Shown here: piece by piece, positions 44,171 to 52,645 of the stretch
How positions within the stretch are numbered: the first letter of the stretch is position 1
How the letters are laid out: each line of letters begins with the position of its first letter
Source: Bacteroidaceae bacterium
GTDB taxonomy: Bacteria; Bacteroidota; Bacteroidia; Bacteroidales; Bacteroidaceae
Assembly: GCA_024684455.1 (NCBI GenBank)
Contig: JAIKWU010000021.1
Coordinates: forward strand, 1 to 64,000
DNA length: 64,000 nt
Reading direction: 5' to 3'
Made by a program: the position numbers and the translations under genes
The notes under the pieces: model-generated
Databases searched by the model: none
What the model was told of the DNA's origin: nothing
The model's input: only the letters and a program-made list of their open reading frames with translations

Positions 44171-44199
44171 AAAGGTACGAATTATTTGTCAATTACAAA
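44170..44199 (-). promoter_or_regulatory. Promoter of the leader RNA and methyltransferase operon
   Basis: On the minus strand TACCTTTG (plus CAAAGGTA, 44170-44177) with TTTG (plus CAAA, 44196-44199) 18 bases upstream. This is a good match to the vegetative promoter and would give a leader of about 340 bases. Confidence 0.75.
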
Positions 44200-44240
44200 A
44201 TTGTCCGTACAAAAAAATTGAAGTCTTGCCATCCGCAGAA

Positions 44241-44411
44241 CGCAGTCAAAACAAATGGACAGCACAGTATAAATTGACTGATGGCGAAGTTCATACTTAG
44301 TCATACCGCAGTTCAAACTCAAAATTTAACTTAAATTTATGGAAATTCAACTTAAATTTCCGCAAATTTAACTTAAATTTGTATAAACATAACTTAAATT
44401 TTGAGTTTTAT
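44241..44411. repeat. Phased intergenic array D (four 22-bp units, then four 21-bp units)
   Basis: CRMAGT words start at 44241, 44263, 44285 and 44307 (22-base steps). Then AACTTAAATTT starts at 44328, 44349, 44370 and 44391 (21-base steps), with variable 10-base spacers between. The array is more AT-rich than A-C but keeps the same geometry. No gene is present here. Confidence 0.87.
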
Positions 44412-44477
44412 CTGCGGAGCAACAAAGTATGATGTTCTGTGAGACTGATTTTCAAGCGAAGAACGATGGAATTAAAA

Positions 44478-44518
44478 GCACACCGCCATTGCACTTTGTA
44501 TGTACAATGGCGGTGTGT
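44478..44518. repeat. 12-bp inverted repeat
   Basis: ACACCGCCATTG and CAATGGCGGTGT surround a 13-base loop that contains ACTTTGTA. No T-run follows, so it is not a clear terminator. Confidence 0.65.
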
Positions 44519-44530
44519 AGGATGGTGGAA

Positions 44531-44655
44531 AACTCCTCACCTGAAAGGGGAGGTGGCGCGAAGCGACGGAGGGGTCACAAACTTAATATCCGATGCGTTA
44601 AAGGAAGGTGACCCCTCCGCCCCGTTGGGGCACCTCCCCTTTCCGAGGAGGAGTT
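44531..44655. repeat. Large GC-rich inverted repeat, MITE-like
   Basis: The left arm (ACTCCTC, AAGGGGAGGTG, GGAGGGGTCAC) is mirrored by the right arm (GTGACCCCTCC, CACCTCCCCTT, GAGGAGGAGT), about 45 bases each, around a central AT-rich loop of roughly 35 bases. It sits downstream of the ampG-like gene and resembles a miniature repeat element. The internal GGAGGGGTCAC word is related in style to the palindromes at 1074 and 1187. Confidence 0.75.
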
Positions 44656-44715
44656 CATTACAACGCTTATTCATCACGGGCTATACGTTTGTGAGTCGAC
44701 TTCAATATCATTGCT

Positions 44716-46005
44716 TTAACTTTTGCTTTTACGTCCGAACCCATCATCGACACGAATCAGCGCAGCCACGGCAAACGTGATGAGGCAGAATGCCATCACC
44801 ACGACGAAAAACGTGCTGTAGCCCACCGCATCCTTCAGCCAACCCGACACCATCCCTGGCAGCATCAGCCCAAGGTACGAGAGTCCCGTGCAGATGGCAT
44901 AGTGGCTCGTCTTGAACTCACCCTGGCTGTAGAACAGCATGTACAGCGTCAGTGCCGTGAACCCAAGTCCGTAGCCGAACTGTTCGACGAACAGGCATGA
45001 CGAAATGAGCAAAAGACTATCAGGCAGGGCATACGACATCCACACGTACACCAGGTCGGGCAGCGTGATTGCACAGACCATCCACCACCACCAGCGGCGC
45101 AGCCCGTCGCGGCTCACCAGCCAGCCACCCACAATGCCGCCCAGCAGCAAACCAATCAGGCCCACTGTGCCGTTGGCCAGACCCATCTCCTGAAGCGACA
45201 GCCCCAGACCGCCCTCGCTGTTCGGACGAATCAGGAAGGTTGCCGACATCTTCGTCAGCATCGCCTCAGGGAAACGGTAAAGGAGCAGAAACAGCATCGC
45301 AAAGAGCGTCTGCCGTGGCGGCAACTTGCGGAAGAATGCCACGAACATCTGACGGATGCCCGCCCACACCTCCTGCGCACTGCTGTCCAGACGGCGGTCG
45401 TCGCTCGGACGAGGCATCACGAACCTGTGCCACAGCCAAAGCCCGATGAACAGCGCAGCCAGACCGTAGAAGACAAGACTCCACGTGAAGGCAATGTCGT
45501 TGCGGAAATAGATTTGCAGCACACCTGCCACAGGCACCAGCACACCGTTGCCGAAAATGACAGCCAAGCGGTAGAATGTGTTGCGGATACCTACGAACCA
45601 TGCCTGATGATGGCTGTCGAGTTCGAGCATATAATAGCCGTCGGCAGCAATGTCGTGCGTAGCACTGCTGAAGGCCATCAGGAAGAAGAAGAACATCGTG
45701 CCCTGAAACCAGAAGGGCGTACTCAGCGTGAAGGCAACGCCTGCCAGCGACGAACCGAGCAGCACCTGCATGAGCAGCACCCACCAGCGCTTCGTACGAT
45801 ACAAATCGACAAACGGACTCCACAGCGGTTTCACCACCCACGGCAGGCCCAGCCACGATGTATAGAGGGCTATCTCCGTGTCGCTCAGCCCCATCTGCGT
45901 GTACATGACCACGGCAACGGCCATGACTACAACGTTAGGCAAGCCCTCGCCGATATAGAGCGACGGCACCCACCACCAGGGATTTCTCGAATGTTTAGTT
46001 TTCAT
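44716..46005 (-). CDS. AmpG-like muropeptide transporter (MFS)
   Basis: A 429-residue, twelve-helix inner-membrane protein. NPWWWVPSLYIGEGLPNVVV and WLGLPWVVKPLWSPFVD near residues 50-65 match the AmpG family, which imports anhydromuropeptides for cell-wall recycling. The start is taken at 46005 (MKTKHSRNPWWW), overlapping the end of the SpoIID-like gene by 11 bases. It is the last gene in a run with SpoIID, DUF4922 and GT2 genes, consistent with a peptidoglycan-related operon. Confidence 0.9.
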   Translation of the reverse strand: MKTKHSRNPWWWVPSLYIGEGLPNVVVMAVAVVMYTQMGLSDTEIALYTSWLGLPWVVKPLWSPFVDLYRTKRWWVLLMQVLLGSSLAGVAFTLSTPFWFQGTMFFFFLMAFSSATHDIAADGYYMLELDSHHQAWFVGIRNTFYRLAVIFGNGVLVPVAGVLQIYFRNDIAFTWSLVFYGLAALFIGLWLWHRFVMPRPSDDRRLDSSAQEVWAGIRQMFVAFFRKLPPRQTLFAMLFLLLYRFPEAMLTKMSATFLIRPNSEGGLGLSLQEMGLANGTVGLIGLLLGGIVGGWLVSRDGLRRWWWWMVCAITLPDLVYVWMSYALPDSLLLISSCLFVEQFGYGLGFTALTLYMLFYSQGEFKTSHYAICTGLSYLGLMLPGMVSGWLKDAVGYSTFFVVVMAFCLITFAVAALIRVDDGFGRKSKS

Positions 46006-47038
46006 AAAGTTGCTTGATTTCAGTATTTTTGTAATAATGCGCCAAAATCTCCCTGTAGCCAAACCCCTGAGAGCCCATGACGGCTGCACCAATCTGGCAC
46101 AGCCCTACCCCATGGCCCCAGCCGTGGCCATGTAGCACGAACACGTCGCCTCGCTTCTCAACCTCGAACGCCGACGAATACAGGTGTGAGCGGCTTAGCA
46201 CACGACGGATGGCCAACTCCTTGCCTACTGTCACCTCGCCTTCCGCCCCCACAATGCGCAACGCGCAAATGCGTCCCGAAGGTCCACGCTGAAGCGGAAC
46301 CAAATCGACGACCCGACCGATGTCCTCAGATAAGTGACTCTGAACGAGTGCTGTGAGTTCGTCCTGCGTATAGGTCACCGCCCAGTCGTGAAAATCGTGC
46401 GTTTCGAGGTCGTAGTCGTTGAGCACCTGACGCAGGATATCGGCATCGTGCGTGTCGCAGTACGGACAGGTCACGCTCTGCAGGTAAGGTTTGTCATCGC
46501 CCTCCCAGCAGGTTGAGAATAGTTCGGTCTTACCTCCACAGCACTTCGAGTAGCGTGTATCACAGATTTCGCCGCCATAAGTCAGCACCTGCCCCGATGT
46601 CTCGCGTACGGCACGCACGGCATTCTCATTCGTAATGCGTCCGATGCCCTGGTACCGCTGGCAATGGTCGTCAGCACAGACGTCGAACAGCGCATGTCCC
46701 TTCGGGGCAGCCAACGCCCAACTACGGGCTATCACAGCATGTGCTTTCAGAAACTCGAGCGAGGCTTCGGCGCGCATCTCGCTGCTTACAACGCTCTCCA
46801 AGTATTGTTCGAGCGGCAACTCGTTGACAGCCCAAAGGTCATCACCATCCGCCACAAAGTGCAACGTCCCCCTGAACGTCTGCTCCTCACAGCGTTCCCA
46901 ATGGAAGTCGATGCCAATCCTGACAGCGTTCAACGTAAACGTTCCGTCACCATTCAGCCTGTAGTCGGGACGATGGTCGGAATGGAGGATGCCCACACGG
47001 ATGAGAGGCCTGCCCCACGCATCGGTCTTCAGTTTCAT
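45995..47038 (-). CDS. SpoIID/LytB-domain protein
   Basis: A 347-residue protein of the SpoIID/LytB family, whose characterised member cuts glycan strands (lytic transglycosylase) during sporulation; here the host is a non-sporulating Gram-negative. Core motifs: LPLEQYLESVVSSEMRAEASLEFLKAHAVIARSWAL (catalytic glutamate in SSEMRAEA), the Cys-rich segment RYSKCCGGKTELFSTCWEG and the C-terminal GHGWGHGVGLCQIGA. No signal peptide is visible, which is odd for a wall enzyme. It overlaps the DUF4922 gene by 4 bases. Confidence 0.9.
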   Translation of the reverse strand: MKLKTDAWGRPLIRVGILHSDHRPDYRLNGDGTFTLNAVRIGIDFHWERCEEQTFRGTLHFVADGDDLWAVNELPLEQYLESVVSSEMRAEASLEFLKAHAVIARSWALAAPKGHALFDVCADDHCQRYQGIGRITNENAVRAVRETSGQVLTYGGEICDTRYSKCCGGKTELFSTCWEGDDKPYLQSVTCPYCDTHDADILRQVLNDYDLETHDFHDWAVTYTQDELTALVQSHLSEDIGRVVDLVPLQRGPSGRICALRIVGAEGEVTVGKELAIRRVLSRSHLYSSAFEVEKRGDVFVLHGHGWGHGVGLCQIGAAVMGSQGFGYREILAHYYKNTEIKQLYEN

Positions 47039-47916
47039 AGGCCTACTTCACTAAGTATCTGTTGAGCCAGTTCTGGAGTCATCCGCCCGAAATCCTCCGC
47101 ACGCGGCGTGATGATAAGCCCGCCCATGTCCAATGCACCAGGACTGACGAGGCACTTCTCCTCACCCTCGGCCGAATAGCACAGCGGCCGGTGCTTGCGA
47201 CGCGGAATAACGATGGTGACAAAATGCTGAGCCTCAGTCGCATACCATGCAAGAAGGTTCATCATCGGTTCGGTTTCGCCTTCAGGAATCGGCATCGTTT
47301 CATATAGTGAACTGAAAAGGTGCCCGCTCTCCTCTGGCGTCGCAGCCTGAATGACCCAACCGCGCACCAGATAGCCGCGAAGTTCGGAGATGCCCGACGT
47401 CGTGTCCGAGGACTTGAAGTCACGCTCCAACGGTACGATGCCTCGAGAACCAGCCTGAAAATGCAGGTGGTCTGGAGCGCTTGCCCCACAGCGAGGCCCG
47501 TTGTAGAAAAGGAATAGTGAAGGTAAGAGTCCTGCCATACGCATCATGTCAACGTACGATGCACGGATGCTCTGCGGCTCGTGTATCAGCGACGCCAACG
47601 TGAAATGCCGAGGTAGGATGGGAAACGGATTCACCAGCAGTTCATAGTGCCCAAGCAAAGGCACGCCCGTCTGCTCGGCGGGACGGTTCTTTCCACAGAG
47701 AAAGCACGGCCGCTCCGCAATCACCTTCTTGTCAATTGAGGCCCCCGTCGAAACCATACGAGCAGGATTGAACTGCACAGCAATGTCACACCCCCTCAAC
47801 TGTAAAACACGCAACTGCACTGTTTCCAGTCCTTCGTAGTTTTGCCTAGCCAGTGTCCACGTCTTCAACTGCTCTTGAAAGAACGACTCGTGGTCTATGT
47901 GATTCTCAACTTTCAC
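47035..47916 (-). CDS. DUF4922 protein, HIT-like
   Basis: A 293-residue cytoplasmic protein. FLCGKNRP near residue 73 and PDHLHFQAG near 145 (a His-x-His-x-Gln motif) place it with HIT-superfamily nucleotidyltransferases/phosphorylases; Bacteroidota members are listed as DUF4922. It probably handles a nucleotide-linked sugar or phosphosugar, but the substrate is unknown. It overlaps both neighbours (GT2 by 11 bases, SpoIID by 4), so all four genes are translated as a unit. Confidence 0.87.
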   Translation of the reverse strand: MKVENHIDHESFFQEQLKTWTLARQNYEGLETVQLRVLQLRGCDIAVQFNPARMVSTGASIDKKVIAERPCFLCGKNRPAEQTGVPLLGHYELLVNPFPILPRHFTLASLIHEPQSIRASYVDMMRMAGLLPSLFLFYNGPRCGASAPDHLHFQAGSRGIVPLERDFKSSDTTSGISELRGYLVRGWVIQAATPEESGHLFSSLYETMPIPEGETEPMMNLLAWYATEAQHFVTIVIPRRKHRPLCYSAEGEEKCLVSPGALDMGGLIITPRAEDFGRMTPELAQQILSEVGL

Positions 47917-49252
47917 GCGCCTTAATCATTTGTTGTCTTGCCAGAATCTCCATCGTGCGCAGCGAGTCTTTGTATAGGTTGTTCGCATTAACTTTTTCAG
48001 GTGACAGCGCAGCATCGGAGTTGCCCTCCCAACGACGACAGAGATACAGTTCGTCGTAGATGCGCCCTATCTTGTAACGCCGTGAGAAAGCAAGTCCCAA
48101 AGCATAGTCCTCGCCATAACTCGTATTGGGTACACCAATCTCTCGCAGCAGTGGAGTGTAAAATGCACGAGGAGCGCCCAGTCCGTTGATTCTAAGCGCA
48201 TTATTCATTCCGTTCTCATACGTCCATTCCTTGTGATCAATCACTCCTGGAGGCAAAGTCTTCAACTGGAAGTCACACATACGGTAACTGCCCACCAGCA
48301 TGGCACACTGCTGACGGTGGAACTCATCGACAACGCGCTGAAGCGTCTGAGCCCCACTGTATAGGTCGTCGCTGTCCAACTGGATAGCAAAACGCCCACA
48401 CCGCGCATCATTCACCGCCAGACTCCAGCAACCGCCGATGCCCAAGTCGGTTCGCTCCGGCACGATGTGTACCACACGCCTGTCCTCGTCAGACAGCCGT
48501 TTCAACACCTCTGTCGTGCCGTCCGTCGAGTAGTTATCCACCACGATGACATTGAAGTTAAATGACGTATTCTGCGAAAGTGCCGAACGCACAGCATCCT
48601 CAATTGTACGGACTCGGTTGCGCACGGGAATGATGACCGAAGCCTCACAACCGAATGCCGTTTCCGAATGTGCAAACACGACATTGCGCAACGTTGTTAC
48701 ATCCACCCAAGCACCAATCTTCTTGAGATGCAACGTACACGCCTGCTCATACTCAATCTGCGCCTCACGGTTCCGAGGGTCAACATAGTCGAACTGTTTC
48801 TCACCGCTCTTACGTACATCCTTTTCCTCCTCCGTGTAGAGCAGTTCACCCAAGTGTAGAATCGGTACTGGCACACACTGCATCCGCGAGACGTACAGCC
48901 TGAAATCGTACAGCGCTGCATACTTCCAGTCAGCATCGGGCGTGTCCTTGAGATACTGGCGCAGCGCCTCTGTCTCGATGAGCAGCAACGACCCCATGTC
49001 GAAATCGTTGCGAACGCTGCCTAACTGATAGTCTAGACACCGCATTGTCTCGCGCTGACCGTTCTTCACGGCATAGCGGTCGGCATATACCCACTTGGCA
49101 CCCGTCTGACGGGCCACCTGCTCCATTCGCTCCACAGCCCTGTAGCCCAGCGTCACAGGCTCACGCTTCAGGCAGAGTAGCAAATAATCAGAATTTGCCT
49201 CACCAGCCAGAGCACGCAACTCAACCGACGAGGCAAAATTTCCCTTTCTCAT
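47906..49252 (-). CDS. Family 2 glycosyltransferase
   Basis: A 448-residue GT-A enzyme. The N-terminal 190 residues are unlike the standard GT2 domain and may be a second, partial glycosyltransferase-like module (YLLLCLKREPVTLGYRAVERMEQ). From about 195: ASVIIPVRNRVRTIEDAVRSAL, then VVDNYSTDGT, IQLDSDDLYSG (metal-binding D-x-D) and GEDYALGL. It lies first in the operon with DUF4922, SpoIID and AmpG-like genes. No membrane segments are seen, so it should act in the cytoplasm; the acceptor is unknown. Confidence 0.9.
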   Translation of the reverse strand: MRKGNFASSVELRALAGEANSDYLLLCLKREPVTLGYRAVERMEQVARQTGAKWVYADRYAVKNGQRETMRCLDYQLGSVRNDFDMGSLLLIETEALRQYLKDTPDADWKYAALYDFRLYVSRMQCVPVPILHLGELLYTEEEKDVRKSGEKQFDYVDPRNREAQIEYEQACTLHLKKIGAWVDVTTLRNVVFAHSETAFGCEASVIIPVRNRVRTIEDAVRSALSQNTSFNFNVIVVDNYSTDGTTEVLKRLSDEDRRVVHIVPERTDLGIGGCWSLAVNDARCGRFAIQLDSDDLYSGAQTLQRVVDEFHRQQCAMLVGSYRMCDFQLKTLPPGVIDHKEWTYENGMNNALRINGLGAPRAFYTPLLREIGVPNTSYGEDYALGLAFSRRYKIGRIYDELYLCRRWEGNSDAALSPEKVNANNLYKDSLRTMEILARQQMIKARES

Positions 49253-49274
49253 TCGTATTCTTATGATTCGTGAT

Positions 49275-49757
49275 TTAGAAATAGTATCCGAAGCCGAGGC
49301 GCACGCCCGCCTTGCTCTTGTGCGAAAAGTCCGACAGGCTCATGTCGAAGTATAGTGCCGGCTCAAGGCTCACATACTTGCCGAGGAAGAAGCAATAGCC
49401 CACCTCGGGGGTCAACTGAAGGTCGTTGAAGTTGGAATAGCGGTGCAGGTAACGCAAGCCTGCGCTCAGGAAAAGACCGTTCTGCTCGATATAGTAGCGA
49501 GCCTTCGCACCCATGTAGAGCGCCTGCATGTCACCGTGCATCGTGTCGAAGCCAAACTCGCCCAACAGCATCCAGTCCTGTTCAATGAAGTAGCCGCCCG
49601 TGAAGTTAAGACCGAGTGCAAACTCCTCATAGTCACTGTAAGACATTCCTGCGCTCGACAAAGAGGCGCCGATGTACTTTTTCCCTTTTTCAAACTGGGC
49701 GTACGTACTACTTGCCACAGCGGCAAACAGCATCAATGTCAGAAGAACTTTCTTCAT
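49275..49757 (-). CDS. Small outer-membrane beta-barrel protein
   Basis: A 160-residue protein with signal KKVLLTLMLFAAVASSTYAQ and about eight alternating strands (GKKYIGASLSSAG, GLNFTGGYFIEQDWMLLGEFGF...) ending in SKAGVRLGFGYYF, the terminal-aromatic pattern of outer-membrane barrels. Size suits an eight-stranded OmpX/OmpW-like barrel. Role unknown. Confidence 0.87.
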   Translation of the reverse strand: MKKVLLTLMLFAAVASSTYAQFEKGKKYIGASLSSAGMSYSDYEEFALGLNFTGGYFIEQDWMLLGEFGFDTMHGDMQALYMGAKARYYIEQNGLFLSAGLRYLHRYSNFNDLQLTPEVGYCFFLGKYVSLEPALYFDMSLSDFSHKSKAGVRLGFGYYF

Positions 49758-49911
49758 AATCTGTATTGTTTTAGAGTGTTATAGAATGTTTTTGCAAATA
49801 TAATGATTTTGTGGCAAACATGCAAGCATCAATCCCCTACTTTTCGTTTTTCACGGAAAGATTTTCCAAGAATATGCCATCGTGTTTCGAAGTATCACGA
49901 CGATACAATCA

Positions 49912-50103
49912 TCACTGGTTTTTGTGCTGGTCGTTCATCTGCTCTTTCTTGCGGAGTGCCCAACGGAGCGCAATGATGATGACGATGTAGATGAGGATGT
50001 TAGGCAGGTTTTCTATCCATGCGTTCCACGTTATTCCGTAATAGAGGTAAAACGCAATCCCCACAATCAGCAGTGCGACAGGGAGCCATGTTGACTTTCT
50101 CAT
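49912..50103 (-). CDS. Small two-helix membrane protein after cstA
   Basis: A 63-residue protein with two hydrophobic helices (WLPVALLIVGIAFYLYYGI and ILIYIVIIIALRWAL) and a charged tail. Its ATG overlaps the cstA stop by 4 bases, so it is cotranslated with the transporter and is a candidate accessory subunit. It is not recognisably a YbdD homologue. Confidence 0.78.
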   Translation of the reverse strand: MRKSTWLPVALLIVGIAFYLYYGITWNAWIENLPNILIYIVIIIALRWALRKKEQMNDQHKNQ

Positions 50104-51563
50104 ACTTTTCCGCGTTTAGTGAATCGGTAAATAAAGATGCTGAGTAAAACGAGTGTGACAATCGCCCCGATCGCATACCCCCACATGGAAGGCAATTGAA
50201 GTCCTTCAGGAGCAATGCAGATGTAGGTGACGCAAACCATCGTCATGAAGAGGGCCGGTAACAGCGTGATAAGGAATGCCTTGCCTCGCCGTGTAAGCCA
50301 AACAGTAATCGTCCACAGCGAAATCATTGCCAGCGACTGGTTGACCCATCCGAAATAACGCCAGAGAATGTCGAAATTGATGTTGACCAGTACGAAGGCA
50401 ACCGCAAACAGCGGAGCAGAAAGCAACACCCGCTGCCAGATACGACGCTGTGGGATGTGCAGGAAGTCGGCTGTAATCAGACGTGCGCTACGGAAGGCTG
50501 TATCACCCGATGTGATAGGGGCTGCCACAACACCGAGGATGGCGAGGACAGCACCCACCGTTCCCAACCAACTGTTACAGATTTGGTTCACCATAATGGC
50601 TGGGTTCATCTTACCCGTCTCGGGATTGGTCATCGCCGTGAGCAGTTTTTCGTAAGGTGTATTGCCTTCTACACCGAGACTGTCGGCAAACTTAATGGCG
50701 GCTGCTGCCCAGATGAGAGCCACAAGGCCTTCGGTAATCATGGCTCCATAGAAGACAGGGCGACCGAGTTTCTCGTTCTTCATACAGCGCGCCATCATTG
50801 GGCTTTGCGTGGCATGGAATCCGCTGATGGCTCCACAGGCAATCGTTATAAAGAGTGCCGGAAACAACGGAAGGGCCGAGTTAGGATGATGGTTGGAGAA
50901 TGCATCCGTGATTTCAGGAAGGCTTCCATCCATTACAAATATACCATAGAGCACACCGACTGCCATTACGAGCAAGGCGATGCCGAAGAGCGGATAGATG
51001 CGCCCGATAACCTTGTCGATAGGCAGAAGTGTGGCAAGAATATAATACACAAAAATAATGATGGTCCATACCAGAGGCGTACCCCACTGTCCCCAGTTAG
51101 AGGTCATCGTCCCGAGCAGTGTGGCAGGTGTGGTCACAAAGACAGCACCGACAAGAATCATGAGCACGAGAGAGAAGAGAAGAATGAGAATATGGGCAGT
51201 GTGTCCCAGTTCGGCTCTCACAAGTTCAGGAAGGCTGCATCCATTGTTGCGCATGGAAAGCATACCCGTCAAGTAGTCATGGACGGCTCCCCCAAAGATG
51301 CAACCGAACACTATCCACAAATAGGCGGAGGGTCCAAAGAGTATGCCCTGAATCGCACCGAAGATGGGTCCAGTGCCGGCTATGTTGAGGAACTGAATGA
51401 GATAGACCTTCCAACTGGGCATGGGGATGTAGTCAACGCCATCCTGCATGGTAAAGCAGGGTGTCTTACGACGAGGGTCTGCCCCGAAAACACGCTCGAC
51501 AAAGAAACCATAGAATATGTAGCCTAATATAAGCAGAATGATGGAGGTAATGAAAGTTGTCAT
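50100..51563 (-). CDS. cstA: Carbon starvation protein CstA (pyruvate/peptide transporter family)
   Basis: A 487-residue inner-membrane protein with about thirteen to fourteen helices. GPIFGAIQGILFGPSAYLWIVFGCIFGGAVHDYLTGMLSMR and SGFHATQSPMMARCM are hallmark CstA segments. Members import peptides or pyruvate under carbon limitation. It has the short form of the protein (E. coli CstA is about 700 residues), common in Bacteroidota. Confidence 0.95.
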   Translation of the reverse strand: MTTFITSIILLILGYIFYGFFVERVFGADPRRKTPCFTMQDGVDYIPMPSWKVYLIQFLNIAGTGPIFGAIQGILFGPSAYLWIVFGCIFGGAVHDYLTGMLSMRNNGCSLPELVRAELGHTAHILILLFSLVLMILVGAVFVTTPATLLGTMTSNWGQWGTPLVWTIIIFVYYILATLLPIDKVIGRIYPLFGIALLVMAVGVLYGIFVMDGSLPEITDAFSNHHPNSALPLFPALFITIACGAISGFHATQSPMMARCMKNEKLGRPVFYGAMITEGLVALIWAAAAIKFADSLGVEGNTPYEKLLTAMTNPETGKMNPAIMVNQICNSWLGTVGAVLAILGVVAAPITSGDTAFRSARLITADFLHIPQRRIWQRVLLSAPLFAVAFVLVNINFDILWRYFGWVNQSLAMISLWTITVWLTRRGKAFLITLLPALFMTMVCVTYICIAPEGLQLPSMWGYAIGAIVTLVLLSIFIYRFTKRGKV

Positions 51564-51590
51564 TTTTTATGAATTGCTGTATTTAAGATA

Positions 51591-52013
51591 TTAAGACTCT
51601 TGCTGGATTTTTCCTTTTCGTACATGTATATCCGTACGGATGATGCGGGCAGGATTGCCTGCAACGATGCAATTGTCGGGCACATCTTTCGTTACGACAC
51701 TTCCACCGCCGACAATGACCTCATTGCCAATATGAACACCAGGCATGATAATGGAATTGATGCCAATAACACAGTCATGGCCGATATAGGTGTCCGTGCG
51801 CAACTGACGACAATGGTCATGAGCCAAGACATAGGCACCAGCCAATACCCAAGTGTCTGCTCCGATGTGAACGCCACGGGGGTTAATGACCCGATCTAGA
51901 TGAGCCTTATAGGAAAGACGAACATTGTCTGCAAGATCCATGTGATAGAAGCGGCGCAGTATGTAAGGATAAGCGAAACTGGCTTTTCGCCATATTTTCT
52001 CAAGAAAAGTCAT
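51591..52013 (-). CDS. Left-handed beta-helix acyltransferase, WcaF/LacA-like
   Basis: A 140-residue hexapeptide-repeat O-acetyltransferase-like protein; repeats such as IGADTWVLAGAYVLAHDHC, YIGHDCVIGINSIIMPGVHIGNEVIVGGGSVVTKDVPDNCIVAGNPARII are clear. The conserved His is in AHDH. It is short compared with typical 180-residue members, but it starts with its own ATG inside the locus and the repeats are complete. It is the last gene of the polysaccharide cluster and probably acetylates a sugar. Confidence 0.88.
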   Translation of the reverse strand: MTFLEKIWRKASFAYPYILRRFYHMDLADNVRLSYKAHLDRVINPRGVHIGADTWVLAGAYVLAHDHCRQLRTDTYIGHDCVIGINSIIMPGVHIGNEVIVGGGSVVTKDVPDNCIVAGNPARIIRTDIHVRKGKIQQES

Positions 52014-52024
52014 AAGATGTTGTT

Positions 52025-52645
52025 TTAGAATTGGTAAGCAAAATTGACGTGAAGTCTGATTCTCTCGTATCGCTGTTGGATTGGTATAGAGAGCATTGGA
52101 GTAACAGCAAGAGTACCATACTGAGGGGAATTGATGCGGATACGTGTGCCGGTTCGGATGCATTTCTCCGATTGACGGAATTCTGGGATAGTGGTGTATT
52201 CGAGGAACAAGGCCGCAACATGACACAAACCCACATAGGTGGAGATGGCACAGCAAGTTTTATAGTCGAGCCCCGTGTCGTAATGAGGATTCAACGTTCC
52301 TTGAAGAGAATAATTGTCTTCTGTGTCAAAATGGTAGCCCAGTCGAACAAATGCACCATAGTCTTGATAACTTCCTTTATGAGTACTGCCAAAGTAGCCC
52401 AGGCATTCCAACGAGAAATGGTTGTCAAAAAACAGATGCTTATAACCTGCATGAATGCGGAAATGCTGTAAACTGATTTTTTCAGAATAAATGCTATGTT
52501 CCAACATCACTGGCCAATGACGATTAAAGGTGTGTTGGATCTGAAAAAAGCGACTGTCACGAAAGCCAATCTGGTTGGATTGAGCACACAGCATTTGCGT
52601 ACAGAGGGTAAAGAAAAATAGTGCAAGTATTTTATTCATAGGCAT
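52025..52645 (-). CDS. Probable outer-membrane protein with signal peptide
   Basis: A 206-residue protein with signal ILALFFFTLCTQMLCAQ and alternating beta strands (HFSLECLGYFGSTHKGS, YGAFVRLGYHFD, IRLHVNFAYQF at the end), the terminal pattern of a small barrel. It abuts the SGNH lipoprotein (start directly at its stop) in the polysaccharide locus and may help display or export surface material, but no family is recognised. Confidence 0.78.
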   Translation of the reverse strand: MPMNKILALFFFTLCTQMLCAQSNQIGFRDSRFFQIQHTFNRHWPVMLEHSIYSEKISLQHFRIHAGYKHLFFDNHFSLECLGYFGSTHKGSYQDYGAFVRLGYHFDTEDNYSLQGTLNPHYDTGLDYKTCCAISTYVGLCHVAALFLEYTTIPEFRQSEKCIRTGTRIRINSPQYGTLAVTPMLSIPIQQRYERIRLHVNFAYQF

